This document shows positions 33,777 to 41,428 of a stretch of DNA of 41,428 nucleotides, one piece after another; within the stretch, counting starts at the first letter, position 1; every line of letters starts with the position of its first letter. Origin of the DNA: an uncultured Pseudomonadota bacterium (GTDB lineage Bacteria; Pseudomonadota; Gammaproteobacteria; Steroidobacterales; Steroidobacteraceae); contig CAIYVA010000029.1 of the NCBI GenBank assembly GCA_903929455.1, forward strand, positions 1 through 41,428, read 5' to 3'. The notes below the pieces were generated by a model, which saw nothing but the letters and a program-made list of their open reading frames with translations, made no database searches and was not told the origin of the DNA. The position numbers and the translations under genes were made by a program.

Positions 33777-34034
33777 ATGGCACATAAAAAAGCAGGCGGC
33801 AGTACTAAGAACGGTCGCGATTCCCATTCCAAGCGCTTGGGCGTCAAGCGCTTTGGCGGCGAAGCCGTCTTGGCAGGCAACATCCTCGTTAGGCAGCGTG
33901 GCACCTTGTACAAGGCTGGCCATAACGTCGGCGTGGGTACGGATCACACCTTATTTGCAACGGCCACCGGTAAAGTGGCGTTTGCGAAGAAAGGACCTGA
34001 GCAGCGCACCTATGTGAGTGTGGTCACCGAATAA
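33777..34034 (+). CDS. rpmA: 50S ribosomal protein L27
   Basis: 85 residues starting [16 protein letters not shown], the N-terminal extension that reaches the peptidyl transferase centre; the C-terminal [16 protein letters not shown] is also typical. AGAGAG lies before the ATG. It follows rplU by 28 bp and ends at a strong terminator. Confidence 0.98.
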   Translation: MAHKKAGGSTKNGRDSHSKRLGVKRFGGEAVLAGNILVRQRGTLYKAGHNVGVGTDHTLFATATGKVAFAKKGPEQRTYVSVVTE

Positions 34035-34058
34035 GCTCGGTGAGTTGGCGGGTTCGTG

Positions 34059-34090
34059 AAAACCCCGGCCTTTGTGCCGGGGTTTTTCGT
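34059..34090 (+). terminator. rho-independent terminator of rplU-rpmA
   Basis: AAAACCCCGGC (34059-34069) pairs with GCCGGGGTTTT (34076-34086), 6-base loop, followed by a T-rich stretch. It separates rpmA from obgE. Confidence 0.88.
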
Positions 34091-34129
34091 TTTGACGGCA
34101 AACAGCCCGTCGCACGGTAGACTGTCCCT

Positions 34130-35185
34130 ATGAAATTCGTCGACGAAGCACTGGTAAAAGTTCAGGCCGGCCATGGTGGCCGTGGCGCGGTCAGTTTCCG
34201 TCGGGAGAAGTTCATTCCCTTTGGCGGCCCGGATGGTGGCGATGGTGGTATCGGCGGCAGTGTCTATCTGCGCGCGGCCGGCGGCATCAATACGCTCGCT
34301 GACTTTCGATATCAGCGCACCTTTAAGGCACCTACTGGCACTGCCGGCAGCGGTAATGATTGCACCGGCGCTGGTGGTGATGATCTGTATGTGACGGTGC
34401 CGGTCGGTACAACGGTGCTCGATGATGAGACGCAAGAGCAGTTGGGCGATTTATTAACTGCCGGTGACACTGTGTTGGTGGCGCGCGGTGGTAAAGGCGG
34501 CTGGGGTAATACGCGTTTTAAGACCAGCACCAATCGCGCTCCACGCAAGGCCATGCCAGGCCTTCCCGGTGAGAAGCGCCAGTTGCGCCTTGAGATGCGT
34601 GTGATTGCCGATGTGGGTTTGTTGGGTCTGCCTAATGCTGGCAAGTCCACGTTGATCCGGGCCGTATCAGCAGCCCGACCTAAAGTCGCCGGCTACCCAT
34701 TTACCACTTTGCATCCCAATTTGGGTGTGGTGTCCGTGGGTCTCAATCGAAGCTTTGTGATGGCGGATATTCCCGGCTTGATTGAAGGGGCGGCGGAAGG
34801 GGTGGGCTTGGGTATTCGCTTTTTAAAGCACTTGCAGCGCACGCGCGTGCTGTTGCATCTGGTTGATGTCTTGCCACCCGATCCAGATGCCGATCCTGTG
34901 AAGGATGCGCGCGCCATTGTCGCAGAGCTTAAGAAATTCAGCCCGGAGCTTGGTAAACGTGAGCGCTGGCTGGTGCTCAATAAAATGGATTTGATGTTGC
35001 CTGAGGATGCCGACGTGCGCTGCAAAGACATTGTGCGACGCTTGCGCTTTAAGGGTCCGGTGTTTCAGATTTCAGGCGTCACAGGTGCGGGTACGCAGAG
35101 GCTCTGTGAAGCTTTGATGACGCGCTTGGAAGAGCGGGACGCTCAGCTGCGTCACGATGCGCTTGAGGCTGAGGGGATGTCCTAA
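34130..35185 (+). CDS. obgE: GTPase ObgE/CgtA
   Basis: 351-residue essential GTPase acting in 50S assembly and stress response. The glycine-rich Obg domain occupies 1-158 ([17 protein letters not shown]). The G domain has GLPNAGKST (G1), DIPGLIEGA (G3) and NKMDL (G4). The C-terminal tail is short. No Shine-Dalgarno precedes the ATG; a TAGACT box lies 6 bp upstream, but no matching -35 is convincing. A GC-rich hairpin follows the stop. Confidence 0.96.
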   Translation: MKFVDEALVKVQAGHGGRGAVSFRREKFIPFGGPDGGDGGIGGSVYLRAAGGINTLADFRYQRTFKAPTGTAGSGNDCTGAGGDDLYVTVPVGTTVLDDETQEQLGDLLTAGDTVLVARGGKGGWGNTRFKTSTNRAPRKAMPGLPGEKRQLRLEMRVIADVGLLGLPNAGKSTLIRAVSAARPKVAGYPFTTLHPNLGVVSVGLNRSFVMADIPGLIEGAAEGVGLGIRFLKHLQRTRVLLHLVDVLPPDPDADPVKDARAIVAELKKFSPELGKRERWLVLNKMDLMLPEDADVRCKDIVRRLRFKGPVFQISGVTGAGTQRLCEALMTRLEERDAQLRHDALEAEGMS

Positions 35186-35204
35186 CCGCGCCTGACGGCG
35201 CGGT
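35185..35204. terminator. GC hairpin after obgE
   Basis: ACCGCGCC / GGCGCGGT with a TGAC loop, starting at the last base of the obgE stop and followed by GGGTATTTAT. The T-tract is weak. It lies between the convergent obgE and rpsT. Confidence 0.5.
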
Positions 35205-35251
35205 GGGTATTTATCTTGGACCACCCAAACGGTAGCCCAGATCAATCGGCC

Positions 35252-35527
35252 TTAGGCTTTCTTGGCCTGCAAGGCTTTCAGCAAAGCCGACAAGCGACTC
35301 TTGTGACGAGCGGCGGTGCTGCGATGAACGATGCCTTTGTTGACCATCGAATCAATGACCGGCACAGCGGCTCGGACCGCGCCTTGAGCGCTCGCATACT
35401 CACCCTCTTCAAGGGCGCCACGCGCCTTCTTGATGGCGGTGCGCATCTTAGAGCGCAGCGTCATGTTATGGGCGCGACGCTCGACGGCCTGACGGGCGCG
35501 CTTTTCTGCAGACTTGATATTGGCCAA
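35252..35527 (-). CDS. rpsT: 30S ribosomal protein S20
   Basis: 91-residue small-subunit protein. The family N-terminus (M)ANIKSAEKRARQ begins at a TTG codon (35527-35525) with GGGGA about 8 bases upstream; the longer open frame also starts with TTG and adds five unlikely residues. A UUG start is known for E. coli rpsT, where it takes part in autoregulation, and seems kept here. It is divergent from murJ. Confidence 0.93.
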   Translation of the reverse strand: MANIKSAEKRARQAVERRAHNMTLRSKMRTAIKKARGALEEGEYASAQGAVRAAVPVIDSMVNKGIVHRSTAARHKSRLSALLKALQAKKA

Positions 35528-35676
35528 GGAAAGAATCCCCAAAGAAGGTCGAATGAGCCGTGCATTTTGCTGAATTACATAAATTCTGTCAATTTTGTCT
35601 TTGCGGTGATGACGGGGGCCTGGTGGCTGTTCGGTGTTTTAGGTGGTTTTACGGCTCGTTTTGACGGTCTTTGTCT

Positions 35677-37233
35677 ATGAAAAGTGGATTTTTGCGCAAT
35701 ACCTCGATTGTCGGCGGCATGACCTTGCTGTCCCGTATCACGGGCCTTTTGCGCGATATGGTGTACGCGCGCCTGTTTGGGGCAGGGCCTTTGATGGACG
35801 CTTTTCTGGTGGCCTTCAAGATCCCCAACTTTTTGCGCCGTTTGACCGGTGAGGGGGCGTTCTCTCAGGCTTTCGTGCCGGTCGTGTCGGAATATCGCTT
35901 AAAAAACACCCACGCTGAGGTGGATGAGCTGGTCTCAGGCGTGATGGGTACCCTCGGTTGGGGTCTTTTTCTATTGACGGCCTTTGGTGTGCTGTTTGCG
36001 CCGTTGATGGTGTGGTTGTTTGCACCGGGCTTTGAAGTAGAGGGTGGGCGCCACGATTTGGCCGTGCAGATGCTGCGCTTTACCTTTCCGTACATCTTCT
36101 TTATTTCGTTGACTGCCCTCGGTTCCGGCGTCTTAAACAGCTACGGTAAGTTTGGGGTGGCGGCCTTTAATCCGATCATCCTAAATGTGGTGATGATTGC
36201 CTTTGCGGCAGGTGTTGCGCCTCACACCGCGCATCCTGGGCTTGCCTTGGCGGTGGGCGTGTTGGTGGCGGGAATCTTACAATTGATCGCGCAGTTTCGC
36301 GGTTTAAAGCGTCTAGGCTTACTCAGTTGGCCTAGGCTTCGATGGCACCATGAAGGCGTTAAGCGTGTGGGGCGTCTCATGCTGCCGGGTATCTTTGGTT
36401 CCTCGGTTGGGCAGATCGCGCAGTTATTAGATACCTGGATCGCCTCGTTTCTGATCACCGGCAGCATCACCTGGATGTACTACGCGGTGCGCTTGGCGGA
36501 GTTCCCCATGGGCGTTTTCTCGATCGCCTTGGGTACGGTGATTCTGCCGGGACTGACGGCGCATCATGCGGAGGACGCGCCGCAGCGCTTCAATGCGACG
36601 CTCGATTGGGCTTTGCGACTCACTTGCGTGGTGTCTTTACCGGCATCGATCGGTCTGTTGATGCTGGCTGGGCCTTTGATCGCCACGATCAACGGCTATG
36701 GGCAGTTCAATGCGCATGATGTCGAGATGACCAGTTACGCGCTGATTGCCAATGCCTTGGGGCTTATGGGGATGAGTTTGGTGAAAGTTTTAGCGCCTGG
36801 CTTTTTCGCCCGACAAGACACGCGATTGCCGGTGCGTATTGGCATCATTGCGCTCAGTACCGCCATGGGCTTTAACGTGCTCGTGGTGATTCCGGCAAGC
36901 CTGGTTGGCTTTCCGCTGCCGCACGCGCTTTTGGCCTTGGCATCCGGGATTGGTGCTTATGTGAATGCATGGATGCTGTATCGCGCTTTACGCCGTAGCG
37001 GGGTGTATCAGCCCTCACCGGAATGGCGCCGATTGGGTTGGCAGCTGTTGGCAGCCAATGCGCTGTTGCTCGTGTTCCTGTGGTGGGCCACGGGGGCGTG
37101 GTCGCAGTGGATGCACTGGCGTGCGATAGAGCGGGTGTGGCATCTCGCGGCCTGTGTGGTGGGGGGCGGCTTGGTCTATGCGCTCTGTTTATGGCTACTC
37201 GGTGTCCGTTACCGCCAGCTGCGCGCCGTATAA
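35677..37233 (+). CDS. murJ: lipid II flippase MurJ
   Basis: A 518-residue inner-membrane flippase moving lipid II to the periplasmic face for peptidoglycan synthesis. N-terminal SIVGGMTLLSRITGLLRDMV and FLRRLTGEGAFSQAFVPV are MurJ/MviN hallmarks; about 14 helices follow. ATG 35677 gives the usual MKSGFLRN start; a TTG two codons upstream is possible. ribF follows by 35 bp. Confidence 0.96.
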   Translation: MKSGFLRNTSIVGGMTLLSRITGLLRDMVYARLFGAGPLMDAFLVAFKIPNFLRRLTGEGAFSQAFVPVVSEYRLKNTHAEVDELVSGVMGTLGWGLFLLTAFGVLFAPLMVWLFAPGFEVEGGRHDLAVQMLRFTFPYIFFISLTALGSGVLNSYGKFGVAAFNPIILNVVMIAFAAGVAPHTAHPGLALAVGVLVAGILQLIAQFRGLKRLGLLSWPRLRWHHEGVKRVGRLMLPGIFGSSVGQIAQLLDTWIASFLITGSITWMYYAVRLAEFPMGVFSIALGTVILPGLTAHHAEDAPQRFNATLDWALRLTCVVSLPASIGLLMLAGPLIATINGYGQFNAHDVEMTSYALIANALGLMGMSLVKVLAPGFFARQDTRLPVRIGIIALSTAMGFNVLVVIPASLVGFPLPHALLALASGIGAYVNAWMLYRALRRSGVYQPSPEWRRLGWQLLAANALLLVFLWWATGAWSQWMHWRAIERVWHLAACVVGGGLVYALCLWLLGVRYRQLRAV

Positions 37234-37268
37234 TCCATGCCTATGCTGAGCTTAAGGTGCCACCTCCC

Positions 37269-38210
37269 ATGTTGCTGATTCGCGGACTTGCCGCCTGCCC
37301 ATCCGATGATCGCCCCAGTGCGGTGGTCATTGGGAATGTGGATGGCGTTCATGTGGGTCACCAAGCCCTGATCGAGCGTGCCGCCGTGTGTGCACGCCAA
37401 TCCGACGCGCGTCTCACGGTGCTGACCTTTGAGCCTTACCCGCGTGAGTTTTTGGTGCCCACCCAAGCGCCCGCCCGTTTAATGCGTCTGCGCGAGAAAT
37501 ACGAAGCCATCAAGGCTTTAGGCGTCGATTGTCTTTTGGTAGCGCGCTTTGATCGTGCCTTGCAGGCCTTGTCACCGCAGGCCTTTGTCGATGAGGTGCT
37601 GGTGCGCCGACTGAAGGCCCGTGCGGTGGTCATTGGTGAGGGCTTTCGATTTGGTGCGAAGCAGTCGGGGCACGTTGAGCATTTGGCCTTGGCGGGTCAA
37701 GCGTCTGGATTTGAGGTGCATGTGATGCCGAGCGTGCTGCTGGGTGGTGAGCGGGTGTCGAGCACGCGCATTCGGGCAGCGTTGGCCGCGGGGGATTTTG
37801 CGTTGACCACCCGCTTACTGGGTCGACCCTTCGCGCTGTCAGGTCGGGTGATCGGCGGTGAGCGTTTGGGGCGCACCTTGGGGTATCCGACCGCCAATAT
37901 GCGTCTGTATCGCCAGAAACTGCCCTTGGGCGGTATTTTTGCGGTTCGTGTGCAAGGTGTGGCGGGGCGCCCGAATGCCCCTGGGGTGGCCTCCTTAGGC
38001 ACCAGGCCCACCGTAGGGGGTGATCTGGAGCCTTTGCTCGAAGTGCATTTATTTGATTATTCGGGAGACCTGTACGGTCAGCGTCTTCATGTGGAGTTCG
38101 TGGCTAAGTTGCGAGAGGAGGCTAAGTTTCCTTCGCTTGATGCCATGATAGAGCAGATGCATGTGGACGCCGCCCGTGCACGTGAACTTCTTAACCTGGC
38201 GGCTGCCTGA
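37269..38210 (+). CDS. ribF: bifunctional riboflavin kinase / FAD synthetase
   Basis: A 313-residue enzyme making FMN and FAD. The N-terminal adenylyltransferase domain has AVVIGNVDGVHVGHQALI (the family's GNFDGVHxGH) and a later SSTRIRAAL motif. The C-terminal kinase domain has GRTLGYPTANM and GVASLGTRPTVGG. I start at ATG 37269; the open frame extends back into murJ but without RibF similarity. Second gene of the murJ-ribF-ileS-lspA run. Confidence 0.96.
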   Translation: MLLIRGLAACPSDDRPSAVVIGNVDGVHVGHQALIERAAVCARQSDARLTVLTFEPYPREFLVPTQAPARLMRLREKYEAIKALGVDCLLVARFDRALQALSPQAFVDEVLVRRLKARAVVIGEGFRFGAKQSGHVEHLALAGQASGFEVHVMPSVLLGGERVSSTRIRAALAAGDFALTTRLLGRPFALSGRVIGGERLGRTLGYPTANMRLYRQKLPLGGIFAVRVQGVAGRPNAPGVASLGTRPTVGGDLEPLLEVHLFDYSGDLYGQRLHVEFVAKLREEAKFPSLDAMIEQMHVDAARARELLNLAAA

Positions 38211-38221
38211 CGAGAGACCGA

Positions 38222-41029
38222 GTGGACTACAAGAATACGATTAATTTGCCGCACACCGACTTTCCGATGAAAGCGGATCTCGCCAACCGTGAGCCCAAGT
38301 GGCTCGAGTTTTGGAAACGCGAAGATATTTACGGCCAACTGCGTAGCCAAGCGCGCGGCCGCCCCACTTTTATTTTGGCGGATGGCCCGCCCTATGCGAA
38401 CGGCTCTATCCACATCGGTCATGCGGTCAACAAGGTCCTAAAAGACATCGTCATTAAATCGCGCACACTCGATGGTTTTGATGCGCCGTATGTACCGGGA
38501 TGGGACTGTCACGGGCTTCCCATTGAGCATCAGATCGAAAAAACGCACGGTCGGGTGGGTGGCAAGCTCGATGCCAAGGCATTCCGAGCGGCGTGTCGTG
38601 AGTATGCTGGCAAACAAGTCGCTGGTCAGCGGGCTGATTTTGAGCGCTTAGGCGTGATGGGTGATTGGGATCATCCGTACCTCACCATGTTGCCAGGTTA
38701 TGAGGCGGCGCAGCTGCGGGCCTTTGCGCAGATCTATGCGCGTGGTCATGTTTACAAGGGCTATAAGCCGGTGCATTGGTGTTTGGATTGTCGCTCGTCA
38801 CTCGCAGAAGCGGAGGTGGAGTACGAAGAGCGTACCAGTCCCAGTGTCGATGTGCGTTATGCGGTGAGTGATGTGGCTGATCTGGCCAAACGACTGGGTG
38901 TGAGTGCCGATCAGTTGCTGTCACCGCAAGTCGTGATTTGGACCACCACACCGTGGACATTGCCTGCCAGTCAGGGTGTAACGGTGCACCCGGAGTTGGA
39001 GTACGCAGCCTACGCCATGGGCGATGAAACGCTGCTGGTGGCTGCTGAATTGGCAGCCTCGGTGTTTGCGCGGGCAGGCGTGACGTCTGTGCGTGAGGTG
39101 GCGCGAGTCAAGGGCGCTGCCTTGGAGGGGCTTGGCTTGGCGCATCCGTTTTATGAGCGTGGCTTGCCGGTGATTCTCGGTGAGCATGTCACCTTAGAGG
39201 CGGGTACGGGTTGTGTACATACCGCACCAGGTCATGGGTTGGACGATTACATCGTAGGCCAGCGTTACGGCTTGCCGGTTGATAACCCAGTCGGTGCCGA
39301 CGGGCGCTTCTTGCCTAACACCGCACTGTTTGCTGGCCTTCAGGTGTTTGCTGCCAATGATTCGGTGGTGGAGGTGTTACGAACGCACGGGCGGCTGCTA
39401 GCGCTCGTGAGTTATCAGCACAGTTACCCTCATTGCTGGCGGCATAAGACGCCACTGATTTTTAGAGCCACCCCACAGTGGTTTATCAGCATGGAGCAGC
39501 AGGGGCTACGCGCGCACGCGCTTGCTGAGATCGGACGAGTGAAATGGACCCCGGGCTGGGGTGAGCAGCGCATCTTTAGCATGATTGAGAAGCGCCCCGA
39601 TTGGTGTGTCTCACGACAGCGTACCTGGGGTGTGCCGATCCCGTTCTTCTTGCATCGTGAGACCGGTGAATTGCACCCGAATACCGAGGCCTTGATAGAG
39701 GCGGTGGCAGCGCGCGTCGCCGTCAACGGTATTGATGCGTGGTTTGACTTAGAGGCGGCTGAGCTTTTAGGTGAGGACGCCGCGCAGTATGAAAAGTCTA
39801 AGGATGTCATGGATGTCTGGGTGGACTCCGGCATGATGCATTGGTGCGTATCGCACCTGTTTCCTGAGATCACGGCCCCTGCGGATTTGTATTTAGAAGG
39901 CTCTGATCAGCATCGGGGCTGGTTTCATTCATCGCTTCTGACCTCGGTCGCCATGCATGAGAAAGCGCCCTATCGTGGCGTGCTCACCCACGGCTTTGTG
40001 GTGGATGACAAGGGCCGCAAGATGTCGAAGTCTTTAGGCAATGTGATCGTGCCGCAGAAGGTGATCTCCTCATTAGGCGCCGATGTGCTTCGCCTGTGGG
40101 TCGCGGCCACTGACTATGCGAATGAGATTTCTGTCTCCGATGAAATCTTAAAGCGCACCGCGGACTCCTATCGTCGCATGCGCAATACCGTGCGCTATCT
40201 GCTCGGTAACTTGGCTGGTTTTGACCCGCTGACTATGGCGGTGCCTGACGCTGAGTTGCTGGCGCTTGATCGCTGGGCCATTGAGCAAACGCGTGTCTTG
40301 CAAGCAGAGATTATTGCGGCCTATCGCCAGTATGAGTTTCATCAGATCTATCAGAAGATCCATAACTTCTGTGTGGTGGAGATGGGCTCCTTTTATCTCG
40401 ATATTTTGAAAGACCGCCTGTACACCACACCAACAGCCGGGATTGCACGCCGCTCCGCACAGACCGCGTTGTGGCACATCGCTGAAGCGATGGTGCGTTG
40501 GTTGGCGCCGATTCTGAGCATGACCTCTGAAGAGATTTGGGCGTCATTGCCTGCGCTGGCTGATCGTCCGCAGTCTGTGTTCTTGTCGGCTTGGCATCCC
40601 TTACCTGAGGTGGCGCCGAGCGCTCACATTGACTGGTCAGCGGTGATTGCGCTCAAAACCGAGGTCAGTGGCGTGCTGGAATCGCTACGTGCTACTGGGC
40701 AGATCGGTGGCCCGCTCGATGCGAGTATCGAGATCTGGGCCATGCCTCAGCAATATGCGCGTCTGTCGGTGTTGGGGGATGAGTTGCGATTTGCCTTATT
40801 GACCTCGGAGGCTACTTTGCATCAAATCACGGAGGCACCTGCCGGTGCCGTGCCTGCGCCCTTGGTGGGTGAGGGCGTGTTCTTGAGTGCGCATCGCGCC
40901 ACCGGTACTAAGTGCGTGCGCTGCTGGCATTTAACTGCCACGGTGGGCTCTGATCCTCGTCACCCAGAGGCCTGTGCGCGTTGCGCCTCGAATGTGGGGG
41001 GCGTGGGCGAAGTGAGGCGCTTCGTATGA
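38222..41029 (+). CDS. ileS: isoleucyl-tRNA synthetase
   Basis: A 935-residue class I synthetase charging tRNA-Ile. It has the HIGH motif at 64-67, a CP1 editing domain in the first half, KMSKS near residue 600, and a C-terminal zinc site with Cys898, Cys901, Cys918 and Cys921. It starts with GTG, 11 bp after ribF. Its TGA overlaps the lspA ATG (ATGA). Confidence 0.97.
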   Translation: MDYKNTINLPHTDFPMKADLANREPKWLEFWKREDIYGQLRSQARGRPTFILADGPPYANGSIHIGHAVNKVLKDIVIKSRTLDGFDAPYVPGWDCHGLPIEHQIEKTHGRVGGKLDAKAFRAACREYAGKQVAGQRADFERLGVMGDWDHPYLTMLPGYEAAQLRAFAQIYARGHVYKGYKPVHWCLDCRSSLAEAEVEYEERTSPSVDVRYAVSDVADLAKRLGVSADQLLSPQVVIWTTTPWTLPASQGVTVHPELEYAAYAMGDETLLVAAELAASVFARAGVTSVREVARVKGAALEGLGLAHPFYERGLPVILGEHVTLEAGTGCVHTAPGHGLDDYIVGQRYGLPVDNPVGADGRFLPNTALFAGLQVFAANDSVVEVLRTHGRLLALVSYQHSYPHCWRHKTPLIFRATPQWFISMEQQGLRAHALAEIGRVKWTPGWGEQRIFSMIEKRPDWCVSRQRTWGVPIPFFLHRETGELHPNTEALIEAVAARVAVNGIDAWFDLEAAELLGEDAAQYEKSKDVMDVWVDSGMMHWCVSHLFPEITAPADLYLEGSDQHRGWFHSSLLTSVAMHEKAPYRGVLTHGFVVDDKGRKMSKSLGNVIVPQKVISSLGADVLRLWVAATDYANEISVSDEILKRTADSYRRMRNTVRYLLGNLAGFDPLTMAVPDAELLALDRWAIEQTRVLQAEIIAAYRQYEFHQIYQKIHNFCVVEMGSFYLDILKDRLYTTPTAGIARRSAQTALWHIAEAMVRWLAPILSMTSEEIWASLPALADRPQSVFLSAWHPLPEVAPSAHIDWSAVIALKTEVSGVLESLRATGQIGGPLDASIEIWAMPQQYARLSVLGDELRFALLTSEATLHQITEAPAGAVPAPLVGEGVFLSAHRATGTKCVRCWHLTATVGSDPRHPEACARCASNVGGVGEVRRFV

Positions 41030-41358
41030 GTAGGGCTACCTTCACTCGATTCGGCGCGCTTCGCTGGGTGTGCATCAGTGCGTTGGTGTTGGCGCTTGAT
41101 CAGTGGAGTAAGGCGTGGATTGTTGCGCATTTTGAGCTATTTGAGCGTCGCGCGTGCTGGCCGATGCTTGACATCACTCGGCTCCACAACCGCGGCGCTG
41201 CCTTTAGTTTTTTAGGTGATGCCAGTGGCTGGCAGTTCTACTTGTTTGTGGGTCTCGCTGTGCTGGTGAGTGCGGGTATTCTCGTTTGGTTGTATCGCCA
41301 ACCCAGTAGCAGGCTCAGTTGGTTGACGGCAGGCCTCGTGCTTATTGCGGGCGGTGCG
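41026..41358 (+). CDS. lspA: signal peptidase II, 3'-truncated by the contig end
   Basis: The first 111 codons of the prolipoprotein signal peptidase. Present are the first helix with LALDQWSKAWIV, the conserved RLHNRGAAFSFL (catalytic-site region) and further helices up to LVLIAGGA. The second catalytic Asp motif (GNLIDR type) would follow but is replaced by adapter sequence at 41359. The frame continues without a stop into the adapter, so translations of this contig will carry a false tail beginning RSEEHTSELQ. Confidence 0.93.
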
Positions 41359-41428
41359 AGATCGGAAGAGCACACGTCTGAACTCCAGTCACATCACGTT
41401 ATCTCGTATGCCGTCTTCTGCTTGAAAA
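41359..41428 (+). other. Illumina TruSeq adapter contamination
   Basis: From AGATCGGAAGAGC onward the sequence is the TruSeq indexed adapter: the stem through CTGAACTCCAGTCAC, an 8-base index ATCACGTT, then ATCTCGTATGCC and the P7 end followed by AAAA. It is not genomic. Confidence 0.99.

Noticed and set aside
34092-34123. Consensus promoter for obgE
   Set aside because: TTGACG and TAGACT are present but 20 bases apart, too far for a standard sigma70 promoter.

Overview
This window reads as one complete assembled contig of a Gammaproteobacterium with moderately high GC. The right end carries the conserved block ispB / rplU-rpmA-obgE / rpsT / murJ-ribF-ileS-lspA next to a tRNA-Pro. The rest includes a bacterial-type ppc, a single-chain sdaA and a Pho-regulated pstS. 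I cannot assign a genus. The last 70 bases are Illumina TruSeq adapter, so lspA is cut by the contig end and the final residues of any ORF there are artefactual.

Layout. 1-2022: edge fragment, PAP2 phosphatase, small unknown gene, msrA. 2023-4728: small island (brnT-brnA toxin-antitoxin, long inverted repeats, Tat-like FAD amine oxidase) closed by a second copy of the last 108 bp of msrA. 4912-5652: broken P-type ATPase. 5608-8710: MFS, APC permease and cupin on the minus strand. 9129-10316: Pho box, pstS, terminator. 10358-22240: ordinary metabolic and transport genes. 22425-27602: a RiPP locus. 28050-30018: an unusual SDR and a small membrane protein. 30044-32195: a decayed, toxin-antitoxin-rich patch around tRNA-Pro and a duplicated 3' half of ispB. 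32196-41358: the housekeeping block.

Two things stand out. First, 22425-27602 has the accessory genes of a paeninodin-like lasso peptide locus: PqqD-like B1, B2 leader peptidase, ABC exporter, nucleotidyltransferase and HPr-kinase-like peptide kinase. It also has a 43-residue precursor, too short for usual gene calling, that ends in Ser. There is no asparagine-synthetase-like lasso cyclase, and the predicted core starts with Lys instead of Gly/Ala and contains two Cys and many Asp. This suggests a cyclase-less, possibly linear or disulfide-bridged, C-terminally phosphorylated peptide.

Second, three places (msrA, tRNA-Pro, ispB) show the same architecture. The 3' end of a conserved gene is repeated downstream, and the DNA between the copies carries toxin-antitoxin genes or their wreckage. 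At the two protein genes the homology stops exactly at the stop codon, and the two copies use different stop codons. No recombinase gene is present between the copies.
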